Source of the DNA: a virus
DNA: 44,657 bases
Direction: 5' to 3' (one strand)
Virus record (IMG/VR): IMGVR_UViG_3300042307_000516
Location: 1-44,657 of that record
The number at the start of each line of letters is the position of its first letter. Positions within the stretch are counted from its first letter, which is position 1. Below the pieces are notes generated by a model. The model saw only the letters and a program-made list of their open reading frames with translations, searched no databases and had not been told where the DNA came from. Position numbers and translations under genes: made by a program. Below are positions 15,196-25,463 of the stretch, in pieces.

Positions 15196-15232
15196 CCCGT
15201 GGGGATAGATGAGACGGGTCTATCCCCACGGG
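15196..15232 (-). terminator. Intrinsic terminator after the coat gene
   Basis: A perfect 14-bp stem (15196-15209 with 15219-15232) and a 9-nt loop, followed on the minus strand by TTTTACTTT. It separates the coat gene (stop at 15247) from the downstream connector genes and probably lowers, without abolishing, read-through. Confidence 0.9.
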
Positions 15233-15246
15233 CAATTATTTACTGT

Positions 15247-16479
15247 TTACTTCTCGGTGATGTTAGATAGTACCGCGTGTGCGTTTCTGCGGTAGGTACC
15301 TAGCTGAGAGTACTGGTAGTAACGTGCTTCGTATGCGTCGGTGTCTGCGACACGTGACCACATAGAACCATCGCGGTCCATCCATGCCCAGTCGCGCTTG
15401 CGGTTAACCACAATCTCTTTCGAGCTTAGCGCGTACAAGGTGCTTGGTGGAGCTGCGTAGTCCGATACGAACTTGATTGGCTTGCCAACTGCGTCGAATG
15501 AGAACGCACGCTGACCACCCTCAAGGGTTGCACCGTTGGTGAACTGACGTAGACCCTGTAGCAAGTCCCAGTAAGCGTTGAAAACGCCTGGGCTAGCTAG
15601 GATTACATCTACATCTCCACCCTGCTTGTCAACCTTCTGAACTAGGTTGATCAAAGCCAACTCAGTTAGAGCGCCAGTGGATACTCCTGGGGTTCCAAGA
15701 GCAACCTCTGTAGCTGCCCATACTGGGTAGCTGGCTGGGTCGATTTCGTGTAGTTCACCAGTAGCCTTAACGATTGCACCTAGACCAGTCCATTCCTTAC
15801 CGAAGGAGTTTACTCCGTTGGAAGAACGAACTAGGAAGTCACCAGCGCTGATGTTGGTGTTGAAGGTACCAAGAGTACCGGACACTGTAATTACGTTGGT
15901 TGTTTCGTTAATTGCTGTGATTTCTAGCGAGCTTGCTGCACCTGACTGCTGCTTTACACCAGTTGTTGGGTCAACCACGTCAAAGGTCATTCCGACCTGT
16001 AGGTAGTGGTCAGTGTCAACGGTCAAGGTTGAAGAAGAAGGCTGAGCAGTAACTACTGCCAACTTACCTGAGCCATCTCCGTAAACCTGACGGTTTAGAT
16101 CGTTAGCTAGGTCTTTTCTTAGGCCCTTGATTTCGTTGTCAACAACGTTGATGAATGACTGGTAGTTCTCGGATGCCTGCTCGAATAGCTGTCCGTCAAC
16201 CTCAATAGAACCGTATAGGTTTGTGAGGTATAGGTGAGCTTGCTTGTACTTCTGAGCTCCGGCAACTGGTAGCTTCTCGCGAACGCCACGTGCACCGATT
16301 CCCTGGTTACGTCCAATGTGAGTATCGAAGATAACTTCTTTACCGTTTTGTGTAATGTTAGCTGCTGAAGACTCAATGAGCTGTAGCGCAGGGTTCTTGT
16401 CCCTTAGCTGCTCGTGTAGATCTCCATAAACCAACTTGATTGCTTCTGACGCAAAGGTCAGAATTGAGGTTCCTGCCAT
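15247..16479 (-). CDS. Major capsid protein
   Basis: 410 aa. It starts with a helix-rich arm (EAIKLVYGDLHEQLRDKNPA), then a beta-hinge pattern GKEVIFDTHIGRNQGIGARG, an E-loop-to-spine region, an inserted beta domain at about 140-225 (TLTVDTDHYLQVGMTFDVVD, then ISAGDFLVRSS), and a C-terminal axial part ending YQYSQLGTYRRNAHAVLSNI. This fits an HK97-fold coat with an I-domain-like insertion as in P22-type capsids. The gene has its own promoter (16565-16573), a strong SD (AGGAG) and terminators on both sides, as expected for the most abundant virion protein. Confidence 0.85.
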   Translation of the reverse strand: MAGTSILTFASEAIKLVYGDLHEQLRDKNPALQLIESSAANITQNGKEVIFDTHIGRNQGIGARGVREKLPVAGAQKYKQAHLYLTNLYGSIEVDGQLFEQASENYQSFINVVDNEIKGLRKDLANDLNRQVYGDGSGKLAVVTAQPSSSTLTVDTDHYLQVGMTFDVVDPTTGVKQQSGAASSLEITAINETTNVITVSGTLGTFNTNISAGDFLVRSSNGVNSFGKEWTGLGAIVKATGELHEIDPASYPVWAATEVALGTPGVSTGALTELALINLVQKVDKQGGDVDVILASPGVFNAYWDLLQGLRQFTNGATLEGGQRAFSFDAVGKPIKFVSDYAAPPSTLYALSSKEIVVNRKRDWAWMDRDGSMWSRVADTDAYEARYYQYSQLGTYRRNAHAVLSNITEK

Positions 16480-16564
16480 GTGAATGACTCCTATGATTTA
16501 AGAAAGAGGGATTATTAGTATCATTTGGCCCTGACTCGGAATCGGCTGTACCACTGACATACCT

Positions 16565-16573
16565 AGAATACCA
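16565..16573 (-). promoter_or_regulatory. Extended -10 promoter of the coat gene
   Basis: On the minus strand TGGTATTCT (TG-N-TATTCT), with no need for a good -35. The expected transcript start is near 16558, giving about an 80-base leader before the ATG at 16479. The same nine bases occur at 22286-22294 in the divergent late promoter, which suggests a shared late promoter type. Confidence 0.55.
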
Positions 16574-16596
16574 TAAATCCTCGGGATACAAGCAAA

Positions 16597-16625
16597 CCCG
16601 TCCACTGCTTTCGCTAGTGAACGGG
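16597..16625 (-). terminator. Terminator between scaffold and coat genes
   Basis: Stem CCCGTTCACT with AGTGGACGGG, one bulged A, and two more pairs closed by a GAAA tetraloop; followed on the minus strand by TTTGCTTGT. It lies 13 bases after the scaffold stop codon. With the promoter just downstream it resets transcription for the coat gene. Confidence 0.8.
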
Positions 16626-16637
16626 CTTACTTATGTA

Positions 16638-17507
16638 TTAAATAGAGTTTCTTTGAGCTTTGGTCTGCTCTTCAAACATCTGAATAAGCATTGCTTTTTT
16701 GTCGTTAAAGTCCTTAGGAATAGTAAGGGGTGTTGTCTGAATAGAGTTTCCTCCATTAGCACCTATTACCGTTGGGGCTGGCTGGCTTGGGAGCTGGCCT
16801 TTTTCGTTGTAACGAATGCCGGTGATCTCAGCAAGTTCACGTGCTGCTGTGTAGACAGTTGCGTCTTCACCACGCTCTAGCTGGATCTCCATTAAACCTA
16901 AAATACGGTTCTGAAGTTCCGGAGAGATGTCGTACTTAGAGTTTAGATCTTCAAGCTGCTGGCCAAGCACTTCCTGCTCTTTAGCAACTTCAGCTTCAAA
17001 CTGAATGTTTTCTAAGTACTCTTGCTGCTTAGAAATTAGCTGGTCCCGAGCTTCAAATTCTTTTCTAATTGCCGGGTTTAGCTCGTAGTTCTCATCTTCG
17101 CCATCTTCAATAGCATCAGCCTGCTCTTCTACGGCTTCAGCTTCTTCCAATAGACCCTGCTGACGTAGGTTTTCTGCAAGTGTACGGTAAAGGTATACCG
17201 GATCATTTAGCGCAACGTCTGCTAAGCGAAGACTATCGCGGATAATGTCAGGCTGTAAACCGTTGTCAATAAACTCCTTAAATGGAGTGAACTTTTCTAG
17301 CTGCTGCTGAAAGTTACGATCCTGTTCCTGAAGGTGAGGAATTACCTTACTGTGCCATGCTTCCGGAATTTCGGCAAGCAACCCATCGTAAGCCGGGTGA
17401 ACCTTAGAGTCGTTAGCTGGCTCTACTGCTGGTGTATCTGGTGTTTCAATTGCAGGGGCTTCCTCAACCGGGGCCTCTGGATTTATATCGAATTCTGTCT
17501 CAGACAT
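16638..17507 (-). CDS. Scaffolding protein
   Basis: 289 aa, acidic and mostly helical. The N-terminus is Pro/Glu-rich and disordered (PEAPVEEAPAIETPDTPAVE), the centre is a long acidic coiled coil (EEAEAVEEQADAIEDGEDEN and FEAEVAKEQEVLGQQLEDLN), and the C-terminus ends with a basic helix (FNDKKAMLIQMFEEQTKAQR) of the kind that binds coat protein. The position between portal and coat is diagnostic for podoviral and siphoviral scaffolds. SD TAGGAT. It is seven bases beyond the portal stop. Confidence 0.8.
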   Translation of the reverse strand: MSETEFDINPEAPVEEAPAIETPDTPAVEPANDSKVHPAYDGLLAEIPEAWHSKVIPHLQEQDRNFQQQLEKFTPFKEFIDNGLQPDIIRDSLRLADVALNDPVYLYRTLAENLRQQGLLEEAEAVEEQADAIEDGEDENYELNPAIRKEFEARDQLISKQQEYLENIQFEAEVAKEQEVLGQQLEDLNSKYDISPELQNRILGLMEIQLERGEDATVYTAARELAEITGIRYNEKGQLPSQPAPTVIGANGGNSIQTTPLTIPKDFNDKKAMLIQMFEEQTKAQRNSI

Positions 17508-17514
17508 ATGTCTC

Positions 17515-19677
17515 TTATCCTAACTGTTCTTGAGTGAAGCCAGATTGGTCCGGCTGTGTACCTGGTGATTGTTCTTCTTGCATTCCATCAGCTGAAGGAT
17601 CTTCTATGGCACCGCCACGTAGAGCTTCTTGCATTTGCTTCATCATCAAAGCGTTCTCGTGGATCGAGATGTGCTTCTGGAATTCTTTCTTAACAATATC
17701 AGGCAAAATCTCATATGCCTGAGACTTGCGGAACCTGTTGTGAATTTCAATGTGAACTGCGTGGTTATCCCAGCCATTGACTGGGATAACTGCCGGTACC
17801 TGAAGTGGCGCACCGGTTGTTGGGTCGATCTTGTCTATGTCACCGTTTGCAGCTCCAGCATTCCAAGCTTCCTCAACTTGCTGTGCAATTTCATCAGTAA
17901 TCTTCTTCATCATCAAGTTCTCACGCTGAGCAGCGTTTTCGTCGATCTTGATTACGTTGTAGTACTGCTTGAGCATACCCATCTCTAGGATACGTAGGCC
18001 ATCTTCTGGGCTAATGAAGCCCATCTTCATCCATTCAGTAACTAGGGCCTGGCGAGCAGACTTGCTAGTTGGAAGAGCTGATCCGGACTCGATCTTAATG
18101 TCAGTTCCAGAAGCAACGTCAGATCCAGAAAGCATCATAGCGTCGAATGAGCCATCGGATCCGGTGATCTTGATCATGCGCTTTTCTTCTACGTACTGCA
18201 CAAAGAGAGACAATGCCTGACGAGCAATCTTTTCAACACCAGCTTCGATGCTGTTAAAGATTGTTGTTAGATAAGCATCGTCGCGCTCGCCAAGGTAAGC
18301 CAAGGCGGTTGCTGCTGTAACCCCGGATCCAGACTCGCCACGGCTAATCTGGTGCTGGCCTGAGATGTCCTCAAAGTCCTGCTGAAGCTGAGTAATCTCT
18401 TGAAGCACGTAGTTAGGTAGTGGCTGAATAGGAACTGGGGTAGGCATGGAGAATCCTGGGCGTACTGGAATCCAGATACCAGCGCGAGCTGTGATCTTCT
18501 TTGGATCTACAGAACCTTCGGCGTACATCATCTGTGGCTTAGCCATCAGGTTCTTTGCGTGGATAATCTGTGATCTTGTACGGTTAAGCTCACGCTGCAA
18601 CGGGATTAGCGTCTTTATAACTGACCGACGGTAGAACTTTCCGTTCTGGATGCCGTGTAGGTGAGCAAAAGGGTATTGTCCATGGTGGTAAGGAATACCA
18701 GTGTTGGACAACTGAACTATCTCACTGTCTACGATTGTTACAAGGCCACCCTGAGGTAGGTAGGAGATTTGGTTTGGCTTGATCCAAGCCTCAATTACCA
18801 ATACGGCATCAGGCTTAGCCGTGTCTACTCCACGAAGATCCATGATGGCTGCATCCTGAATTTCACTTGCGTTTACTTTTGTTGGAACAAAGTCTTTAGG
18901 TAGTACGGACTTAAAGTTCTGCTTTACCCATTGCTCGCTCTTGGTGTATACGTTAAAAATATAAGGCTGTTGTTCTAGATCTTCTTGAGATAGATCTGGG
19001 ATAAACAAATGGAACGGAGAAACTACTTCAAACTTAACGTCACCAGTAGCGGAAACTGCCCTTCGGACTGTCTTTCTTCCCGTCATTGGGTCTACAAGTG
19101 TCTGGTTTTCATAGTGCTTGATGGTTGGATCCCAGAAGCATTTAATGAATCCATTACCGCAAACTGCACGCCAAAACTCTGCCTTCTGAAGAATCTCAGT
19201 TTGAAAATTGTTCCTGTCATATACGGATTGCCAAACTTGCTCACCGGCAGTTGCGCTTAGTAGATCTTCTTCATCGTTTGAAGCTGGCACTACGGCTGCG
19301 GATGGTTGCTGGGATGTAGTCTTTGCAATCTCTGTGCGGATTACTGGCTCAATACGGTTAACGGTAATGCGTGGTAGATTGGCTGGGTTAGGCTCTTCCA
19401 TAAGGCCTTCTTTGCCGTTAATGGTTCCCCAGTTGTGGTACTGCTTGCCGTTGTAAAAAGCAATCTGAAGGTACCAGTCAATTTCTTCGTTCTTTCGAGC
19501 TGACTTGCACTTCTCGTATTCGGCTTTGATCCAAGCTACTAGCTTCTTTGAGTCTTGGTCTTTTTTAAACTTATTAAGAATACTGTCTTCAACAAGCTCA
19601 CCAGGCATGGCTGGATCCTTTTGGTAGAGGGCTTGATCGGCTACGGTAATTTCCTTGCCGAGTTCGTCAGTCGCCAT
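17515..19677 (-). CDS. Portal protein (P22-like)
   Basis: 720 aa, matching the length class of P22-type portals. Early wing: AWIKAEYEKCKSARKNEEID, WYLQIAFYNGKQYHNW, then LPRITVNRIEPVIRTEIAKT, a typical portal segment. Middle: FWRAVCGNGFIKCFWDP and FEVVSPFHLFIPDLSQ. Crown/stem region: SRGESGSGVTAATALAYLGERDD and a helical C-terminus with Gln-rich tail. It forms the dodecameric DNA channel at one head vertex and the docking site for terminase. The ATG lies within the last codons of the preceding gene (11-nt overlap). Confidence 0.88.
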   Translation of the reverse strand: MATDELGKEITVADQALYQKDPAMPGELVEDSILNKFKKDQDSKKLVAWIKAEYEKCKSARKNEEIDWYLQIAFYNGKQYHNWGTINGKEGLMEEPNPANLPRITVNRIEPVIRTEIAKTTSQQPSAAVVPASNDEEDLLSATAGEQVWQSVYDRNNFQTEILQKAEFWRAVCGNGFIKCFWDPTIKHYENQTLVDPMTGRKTVRRAVSATGDVKFEVVSPFHLFIPDLSQEDLEQQPYIFNVYTKSEQWVKQNFKSVLPKDFVPTKVNASEIQDAAIMDLRGVDTAKPDAVLVIEAWIKPNQISYLPQGGLVTIVDSEIVQLSNTGIPYHHGQYPFAHLHGIQNGKFYRRSVIKTLIPLQRELNRTRSQIIHAKNLMAKPQMMYAEGSVDPKKITARAGIWIPVRPGFSMPTPVPIQPLPNYVLQEITQLQQDFEDISGQHQISRGESGSGVTAATALAYLGERDDAYLTTIFNSIEAGVEKIARQALSLFVQYVEEKRMIKITGSDGSFDAMMLSGSDVASGTDIKIESGSALPTSKSARQALVTEWMKMGFISPEDGLRILEMGMLKQYYNVIKIDENAAQRENLMMKKITDEIAQQVEEAWNAGAANGDIDKIDPTTGAPLQVPAVIPVNGWDNHAVHIEIHNRFRKSQAYEILPDIVKKEFQKHISIHENALMMKQMQEALRGGAIEDPSADGMQEEQSPGTQPDQSGFTQEQLG

Positions 19678-20020
19678 TATTTATATCCAAATCTTTCCAG
19701 AGTTCCTGCATGCGCTTTTCGTCGGCCAAAAGTTGCTCGTATTCTTCGCCCGATACATAAGGTCCATTATAGCCTACATCTTTGATTGGCTCCGGTGTAG
19801 CAGCCTGAATCATTTGATAAGCTATTGGGTCTTTACTTGCTAGCAGATTTAATGCTTGGCTTAGTAATCTTTGCTGTTCCTTTGCTGCTTGCCTCTGTAG
19901 CTCCAGCGACGACAGAAGGGTCTCCAGCGTCGGCTTTATTACTTTCAGGTTGAACAGGCTTATTAGTGCTAGCGACGCTAGCAAGGCTAGTGACAAACTC
20001 GCCAAGTAGAGAGTTGACAT
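19667..20020 (-). CDS. Membrane-anchored coiled-coil protein overlapping its neighbour (117 aa)
   Basis: Residues 2-25 are strongly hydrophobic (YLASLSLALLASLALISLF), a signal-anchor-like helix. Residues 30-65 are a Leu/Gln coiled coil, and the C-terminal third is acidic with PYVSGEEYEQLLADEKRMQE. The first 188 bases overlap the 3' end of 19833-20309 in another frame. The start has AAGGAG about ten bases upstream, and its stop overlaps the portal start, so it is likely real. Function unknown; a membrane or virion-assembly accessory in the packaging cluster. Confidence 0.6.
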   Translation of the reverse strand: MSTLYLASLSLALLASLALISLFNLKVIKPTLETLLSSLELQRQAAKEQQRLLSQALNLLASKDPIAYQMIQAATPEPIKDVGYNGPYVSGEEYEQLLADEKRMQELWKDLDINNGD

Positions 20021-20309
20021 TCTGGGTTAGCTCCTTTATTAGTCTCGGTGATGCTTCGATCTGATCTTCTAGTTTTGCAACCTCTGCCTTTAGCTCAGAG
20101 GTGTCTTTCTCATAAACTGCCTTGAGAACAAATCCAGCAAAAAGCGCTAGATCTTGTAGGCACATGTCGCAAAGGTAGGCCCCGCGATTTGTCCCGCTAA
20201 TCATGCCGAGATCCCACAGCTTATTAACATTTGAGCAGGCAAGGCAAACACCAGGAAACGGCGCTCCAGCTTCATAAAATCTGTAACTTCTATCGAATAT
20301 GTTAGTCAT
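19833..20309 (-). CDS. Zinc-ribbon plus coiled-coil protein (158 aa)
   Basis: The N-terminal part holds C-L-A-C (22-25) and C-D-M-C (48-51), a two-knuckle zinc-ribbon pattern. The middle (about 60-110) is coiled coil (ELKAEVAKLEDQIEASPRLI), and residues about 110-158 are Ser/Thr/Ala/Lys-rich and disordered. The disordered tail is exactly the part overlapping the transmembrane start of the next gene, as expected where one frame evolved under another. It follows the large terminase by one base. Function unknown. Confidence 0.65.
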   Translation of the reverse strand: MTNIFDRSYRFYEAGAPFPGVCLACSNVNKLWDLGMISGTNRGAYLCDMCLQDLALFAGFVLKAVYEKDTSELKAEVAKLEDQIEASPRLIKELTQNVNSLLGEFVTSLASVASTNKPVQPESNKADAGDPSVVAGATEASSKGTAKITKPSIKSASK

Positions 20310-20310
20310 C

Positions 20311-21846
20311 TCATCCTTCTAGGTTTTGCGTCGTGCCGAAATTCTTCCAGCTTCTTCCCCAAGAATCGCTGTCGTCAGTATCGGAGATTGGTGTGACGGG
20401 AGAAAAACGTTCATGGAAAAGGCTATGGAACCTCTCGTCAACTTCACGGCCGGCCATCTTGTCTGGGGTCAAGTCGTCCATGAAAGTCATTGCATACTTA
20501 AGAGCATCATAGCAGTGGTTGTTCACGTCTCTAATGTCTTCTTGTTTATTGTGCTGCTCTGCCATCTTAGCAGATGCCCACTTCTTCCATTTGAGTTTTG
20601 GCAACTCAGCTATTAGATGAGGGCAATCATCCGTAATCATCAAGAATGGTTTCTTTGTCTTAGGGTTCATCTTGAAGTACTTTTGAAGCCTCTCCAAGCC
20701 TACCCTACGATCTGTGGGGATAGAGTCAACCGAGATGTAAATTCCGGCTTTCTGGTATTCCTGCAAAATTGAGGTACCGCTGTGCTCCTTGGTCTGCTTG
20801 ATCGCTGGATCTCCAGTAGTTAGCCAAACGTCACAGCCATAGTTATCCTCTATCTCCTTGGTTATTTTATTGACTATCTCTGCATGCTCAGCCACGGTCT
20901 TCTTGGCGGCATAGTGCTCCCTAAACACTGTGATTGTTCCATCCGGAGCTATTGCTAGCCATAACCAAACGGTGGGGTTAGTCCAGCCAGAGTCCATGGT
21001 TCGCACGATTCGATAGCCCTGCTTAGGTATAAAGACACCTTTAGGAATGCAGTGAGTTACCGGTGAGAAGTCTGGGAATACGGCTCCACCAAGGTGCACA
21101 TACTGTCCCTTAGATCTAACTTCTCTCTCTTCAGGAGATAGCATGTCAAGGAACTTCTCAATAGCTTCTTTAGATAATGAAGGGTTGTCATAGATCTCGG
21201 CTTCGGTGATGCCGATGTTCTTCTTACCTTCTTTAGCTGGCGTATAAATCTCGTCAAAGATCCACTCCATACCTTCAACTGGGGTCTGGGACATCCACCA
21301 AACACCTCCGGTGTCAACCAGTCGGGCTAGACACTCCTTAAATATTGACTGTGGGCACTCCTCGTCAAAGTGAATAAAGTGCCTAGAGGATCCGGCAAAC
21401 TTATCTAGATCCTGGTCCTGGGACATAAACTCCACAAACGATCCGTTATTCAGGGTCAGCACGTGGCGCTCTTTAGAGTAGCTTTGCTCCCAGGATCCAT
21501 TGATCAAAAAGCTCTTTGGTAGCCACTGCTTGTAAAGCGGGAGGATGATCTTATCCACACCGTTTAGAAAGTCAACCGCTACTACTCGTCCCCGTATTGG
21601 TCCATCGGGTACGTCTCTAAAAGGATGTGAGGCGGTAAGCCACCAGATTGCTTCAATAGTCGAACCAAGTGACTTACCAGATCGGTTTCCTCCAATGTAA
21701 AGACGATCCGCGTGTACGTCACTGTGGAACTGCTTCTGCTTATCACTCGGGATATAGTCATAGAGATTAGGCTGTCGGCTTGCCTCACTGAGGCCTTCCC
21801 CGAGTTGAAGAAGAACGGAAGCCACATCGTACGTCTCCTTAGCCAT
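20311..21846 (-). CDS. terL: Terminase large subunit
   Basis: 511 aa. ATPase: Walker A GGNRSGKS at residues 52-59; Walker B HFIHFDEE with D161 and E162; coupling motif near SQTP (187-190). Nuclease: candidate metal-binding acids D285 in RTMDSGW, D346 in TTGDPAI and D447 in NNHCYDALKYAM. It cuts and pumps DNA into the head through the portal. The order terminase-portal-scaffold-coat-adaptor is P22-like, which would suggest headful packaging. The recognised small-subunit candidate is far away at 2550-3311. It overlaps the resolvase gene end by 8 nt. Confidence 0.93.
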   Translation of the reverse strand: MAKETYDVASVLLQLGEGLSEASRQPNLYDYIPSDKQKQFHSDVHADRLYIGGNRSGKSLGSTIEAIWWLTASHPFRDVPDGPIRGRVVAVDFLNGVDKIILPLYKQWLPKSFLINGSWEQSYSKERHVLTLNNGSFVEFMSQDQDLDKFAGSSRHFIHFDEECPQSIFKECLARLVDTGGVWWMSQTPVEGMEWIFDEIYTPAKEGKKNIGITEAEIYDNPSLSKEAIEKFLDMLSPEEREVRSKGQYVHLGGAVFPDFSPVTHCIPKGVFIPKQGYRIVRTMDSGWTNPTVWLWLAIAPDGTITVFREHYAAKKTVAEHAEIVNKITKEIEDNYGCDVWLTTGDPAIKQTKEHSGTSILQEYQKAGIYISVDSIPTDRRVGLERLQKYFKMNPKTKKPFLMITDDCPHLIAELPKLKWKKWASAKMAEQHNKQEDIRDVNNHCYDALKYAMTFMDDLTPDKMAGREVDERFHSLFHERFSPVTPISDTDDSDSWGRSWKNFGTTQNLEG

Positions 21847-22270
21847 GAATTAATGATACAAGCTCTCGAAGGGTTAAGCGAACTAGCGTGTCGCTATGGG
21901 TCTCTATGTTGGTTCTTAGGTAGATCAGATCGCTAAGCTTTGCGTAGGCCCACCATTCGCCGGCTCGGGGGTACCCAACACCAGCACGCTGAGTAACAAG
22001 AAAACCAAACTTGCCATCAGCGTTAGCTTTTTCAATTTCGGCTTCTTCATACCATTTCCTTATTTGTTCGTAGCTGGCGTCTTTGGCAGACTTCCCGCCT
22101 TTGATCTCAAATACAATAAGACCATAGCTTTCACGTAGCCAAACGTCTCCTTCATCGGCTGATCCTTTCAATACGTTACGGTGAGCTGTCATTGGGTCAT
22201 AGCCAACTGATAAAAGGTAGTTTCTAACGGCGGTCTCGGCACGTGTGCCAATGTCTTTAGATTTACTCAA
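21839..22270 (-). CDS. Holliday-junction-resolvase-like PD-(D/E)XK nuclease
   Basis: 143 aa. The motif order of archaeal Hjc-type and related phage nucleases is visible: E12 in GTRAETAVRNYL, D42 in EGDVWL, and E55-x-K57 in IVFEIKGGKSAKDA, followed by helix YEQIRKWYEEAE. It probably resolves branched DNA before packaging, which fits its place just before the large terminase. The start is TTG at 22270 with SD GAAGGAGA six bases upstream. It is first in the leftward virion operon, expressed from the compact divergent promoter. Confidence 0.8.
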   Translation of the reverse strand: MSKSKDIGTRAETAVRNYLLSVGYDPMTAHRNVLKGSADEGDVWLRESYGLIVFEIKGGKSAKDASYEQIRKWYEEAEIEKANADGKFGFLVTQRAGVGYPRAGEWWAYAKLSDLIYLRTNIETHSDTLVRLTLRELVSLIHG

Positions 22271-22282
22271 GAGTGTCTCCTT

Positions 22283-22302
22283 CTCTGGTATTCTATTAGC
22301 TA
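22283..22302. promoter_or_regulatory. Compact divergent promoter for both late blocks
   Basis: Only 31 bases separate the TTG at 22270 and the ATG at 22302. The plus strand has TGGTATTCT (TATTCT at 22289-22294), predicting a start at 22301-22302, on the ATG itself. The minus strand has TAGAAT at 22295-22290, predicting a start near 22283 and a mRNA opening with GAAGGAG. The two -10 elements overlap by five bases. Confidence 0.5.
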
Positions 22303-22567
22303 TGGGTTTTTCAGGCGGTACACAACTAACATATCAGGAACTTAAGGATCTTCACCTTAATTCTGATGTTGACGAAAACCCGCTTGCTTACCATCATACA
22401 CTAGGTCCGTTGGCTGGGCAGGCTAGCCCCGGAGATCACGTGCATGATGGTAAGACATCTAAGAGAATAAGTTTTTCTGATATTGAAGGCGGCTTGTGGA
22501 ATATCGACGGCGGTATTCCTAGCACAATTTATACGCCGATCCCAGTTTGGGACGGTGGAGGAGTCTA

Positions 22568-22568
<1 letters not shown>
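22302..22568 (+). CDS. First tail-block protein, likely leaderless (88 aa)
   Basis: Unrecognised. It begins [20 protein letters not shown] and has a [20 protein letters not shown] segment, the 'HTLG-x-x-x-x-QA-x-x-GDH-x-HDG' pattern often seen in phage tail-fibre and virion proteins. No SD precedes the ATG, but a -10 ends eight bases before it, so a leaderless transcript is likely. The longer in-frame start at 22245 would overlap the resolvase start and lacks support. TAATG junction with the collagen-like fibre. Confidence 0.65.
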
Positions 22569-24399
<1,831 letters not shown>

Positions 24400-24403
<4 letters not shown>

Positions 24404-24912
24404 GTGAACTATCTGTAGGTGAGCTACGTGGGCTGACTGTAAACAACAACGTTATTACTATTGCTTCTGGCCACAAACTTTCCATCCCAGGGCATGTTTT
24501 GCAAGTCGTTCAAAGCTCATTTAGCACGCAAGCCTACTCCACCTCAGGTAGCTTTGTGGATACAGGATTAACAGCGACAATTACCCCAACGTCAGCTTCA
24601 AGTAAGATTTTAGTTTTAGTTTCTCAGGGTTTTGCCGTTCAACATAACAACGGTGGAAACTGGGTATCGGGCGAATTTGCTGGCTTCAGGGGAACTACTC
24701 AGCTACAAACTGTTTATCTTGAAGCAAGAGTTGGGTATGGTCAAGGAACCGTCTTGACCGTAGCTTCGAATTACAGCCTAAACTTTTTAGATTCACCTGC
24801 AACCACTTCTGCAACCGTTTACAAAACCCAATTTAAAAATGGTGGAACAGGTACCTATGCTAATTACAACAATACCTTAGCAACAATTACTTTAATGGAG
24901 ATTGCGCAATGA
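24400..24912 (+). CDS. Small fibre protein, paralogue 1 (170 aa)
   Basis: Beta-rich, starting at ATGA overlap with the collagen fibre; GGAG lies about nine bases upstream. Key segments: [40 protein letters not shown] and [18 protein letters not shown], ending [11 protein letters not shown]. The same skeleton (VQVVQ..., (D/T)ITPxxxxSKI, FLDSPAT, xxITLxEIAQ) recurs in 25460-25969 and more loosely in 24909-25463. These probably are alternative or stacked fibre tip domains. Confidence 0.75.
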
Positions 24913-25463
24913 GTACATTAAGGGCAAGTAATATAGAAGACCTTGGTGGGGTAAACCAACTTGTAAGGCCAGGAACCGTTGTGCAGGTGCAAACTGTTAG
25001 AAGTGACTCAAGAACAACTATTGCTTCAAATAACTCAGGTGACGGAACTACTATTACTCAGTTGAATTTGAGCATTACTCCAAAATTTGCAAATAGTAAA
25101 CTAATTATGCAGTGGATGATAAACGCAGAAGGTAACCACGACACTGTTTTTTTAATTCACAAAAACGGCTCTTTAATAACAACCGCTGGCGCAACTGGCT
25201 ATAACGCTGAGTCTGGAAACGTTAGATGGTCTGGAGTTGCAGCTGGAGCCTGGGACAATGATAATTCCACTACTCCTAGCAACTACTTTATTCAATACGA
25301 GTGTATTGCTGGCTCTACTTCCCCACAAGTATTTGCCCCAGCAACAAGAGCTTCCTATGGTACAAGTCAGACTCTTTTCTTAAACAGAACAGTTAGAAGC
25401 ACAGGCCAAGATAATGATGAAACAATGATTTCAAACGGAACAATTTGGGAGATAGCACAATGA
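24909..25463 (+). CDS. Small fibre protein, paralogue 2 (184 aa)
   Basis: Starts four bases inside the previous gene's end. It shares TVVQVQTVRSDSRTTIAS, LNLSITPKFANSKLIMQWMI and the ending ISNGTIWEIAQ with its neighbours, but the middle (EGNHDTVFLIHKNGSL and FIQYECIAGSTSPQVFAPA) is divergent and slightly longer. This is the pattern seen in proteins often annotated as phage tail proteins. It is probably a beta-sandwich virion surface protein. Confidence 0.7.
   Translation: MSTLRASNIEDLGGVNQLVRPGTVVQVQTVRSDSRTTIASNNSGDGTTITQLNLSITPKFANSKLIMQWMINAEGNHDTVFLIHKNGSLITTAGATGYNAESGNVRWSGVAAGAWDNDNSTTPSNYFIQYECIAGSTSPQVFAPATRASYGTSQTLFLNRTVRSTGQDNDETMISNGTIWEIAQ

Noticed and set aside
16373-16591. 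72-codon leftward ORF covering the coat promoter
   Set aside because: It overlaps the coat start in another frame, contains the promoter and leader, and lacks an SD.
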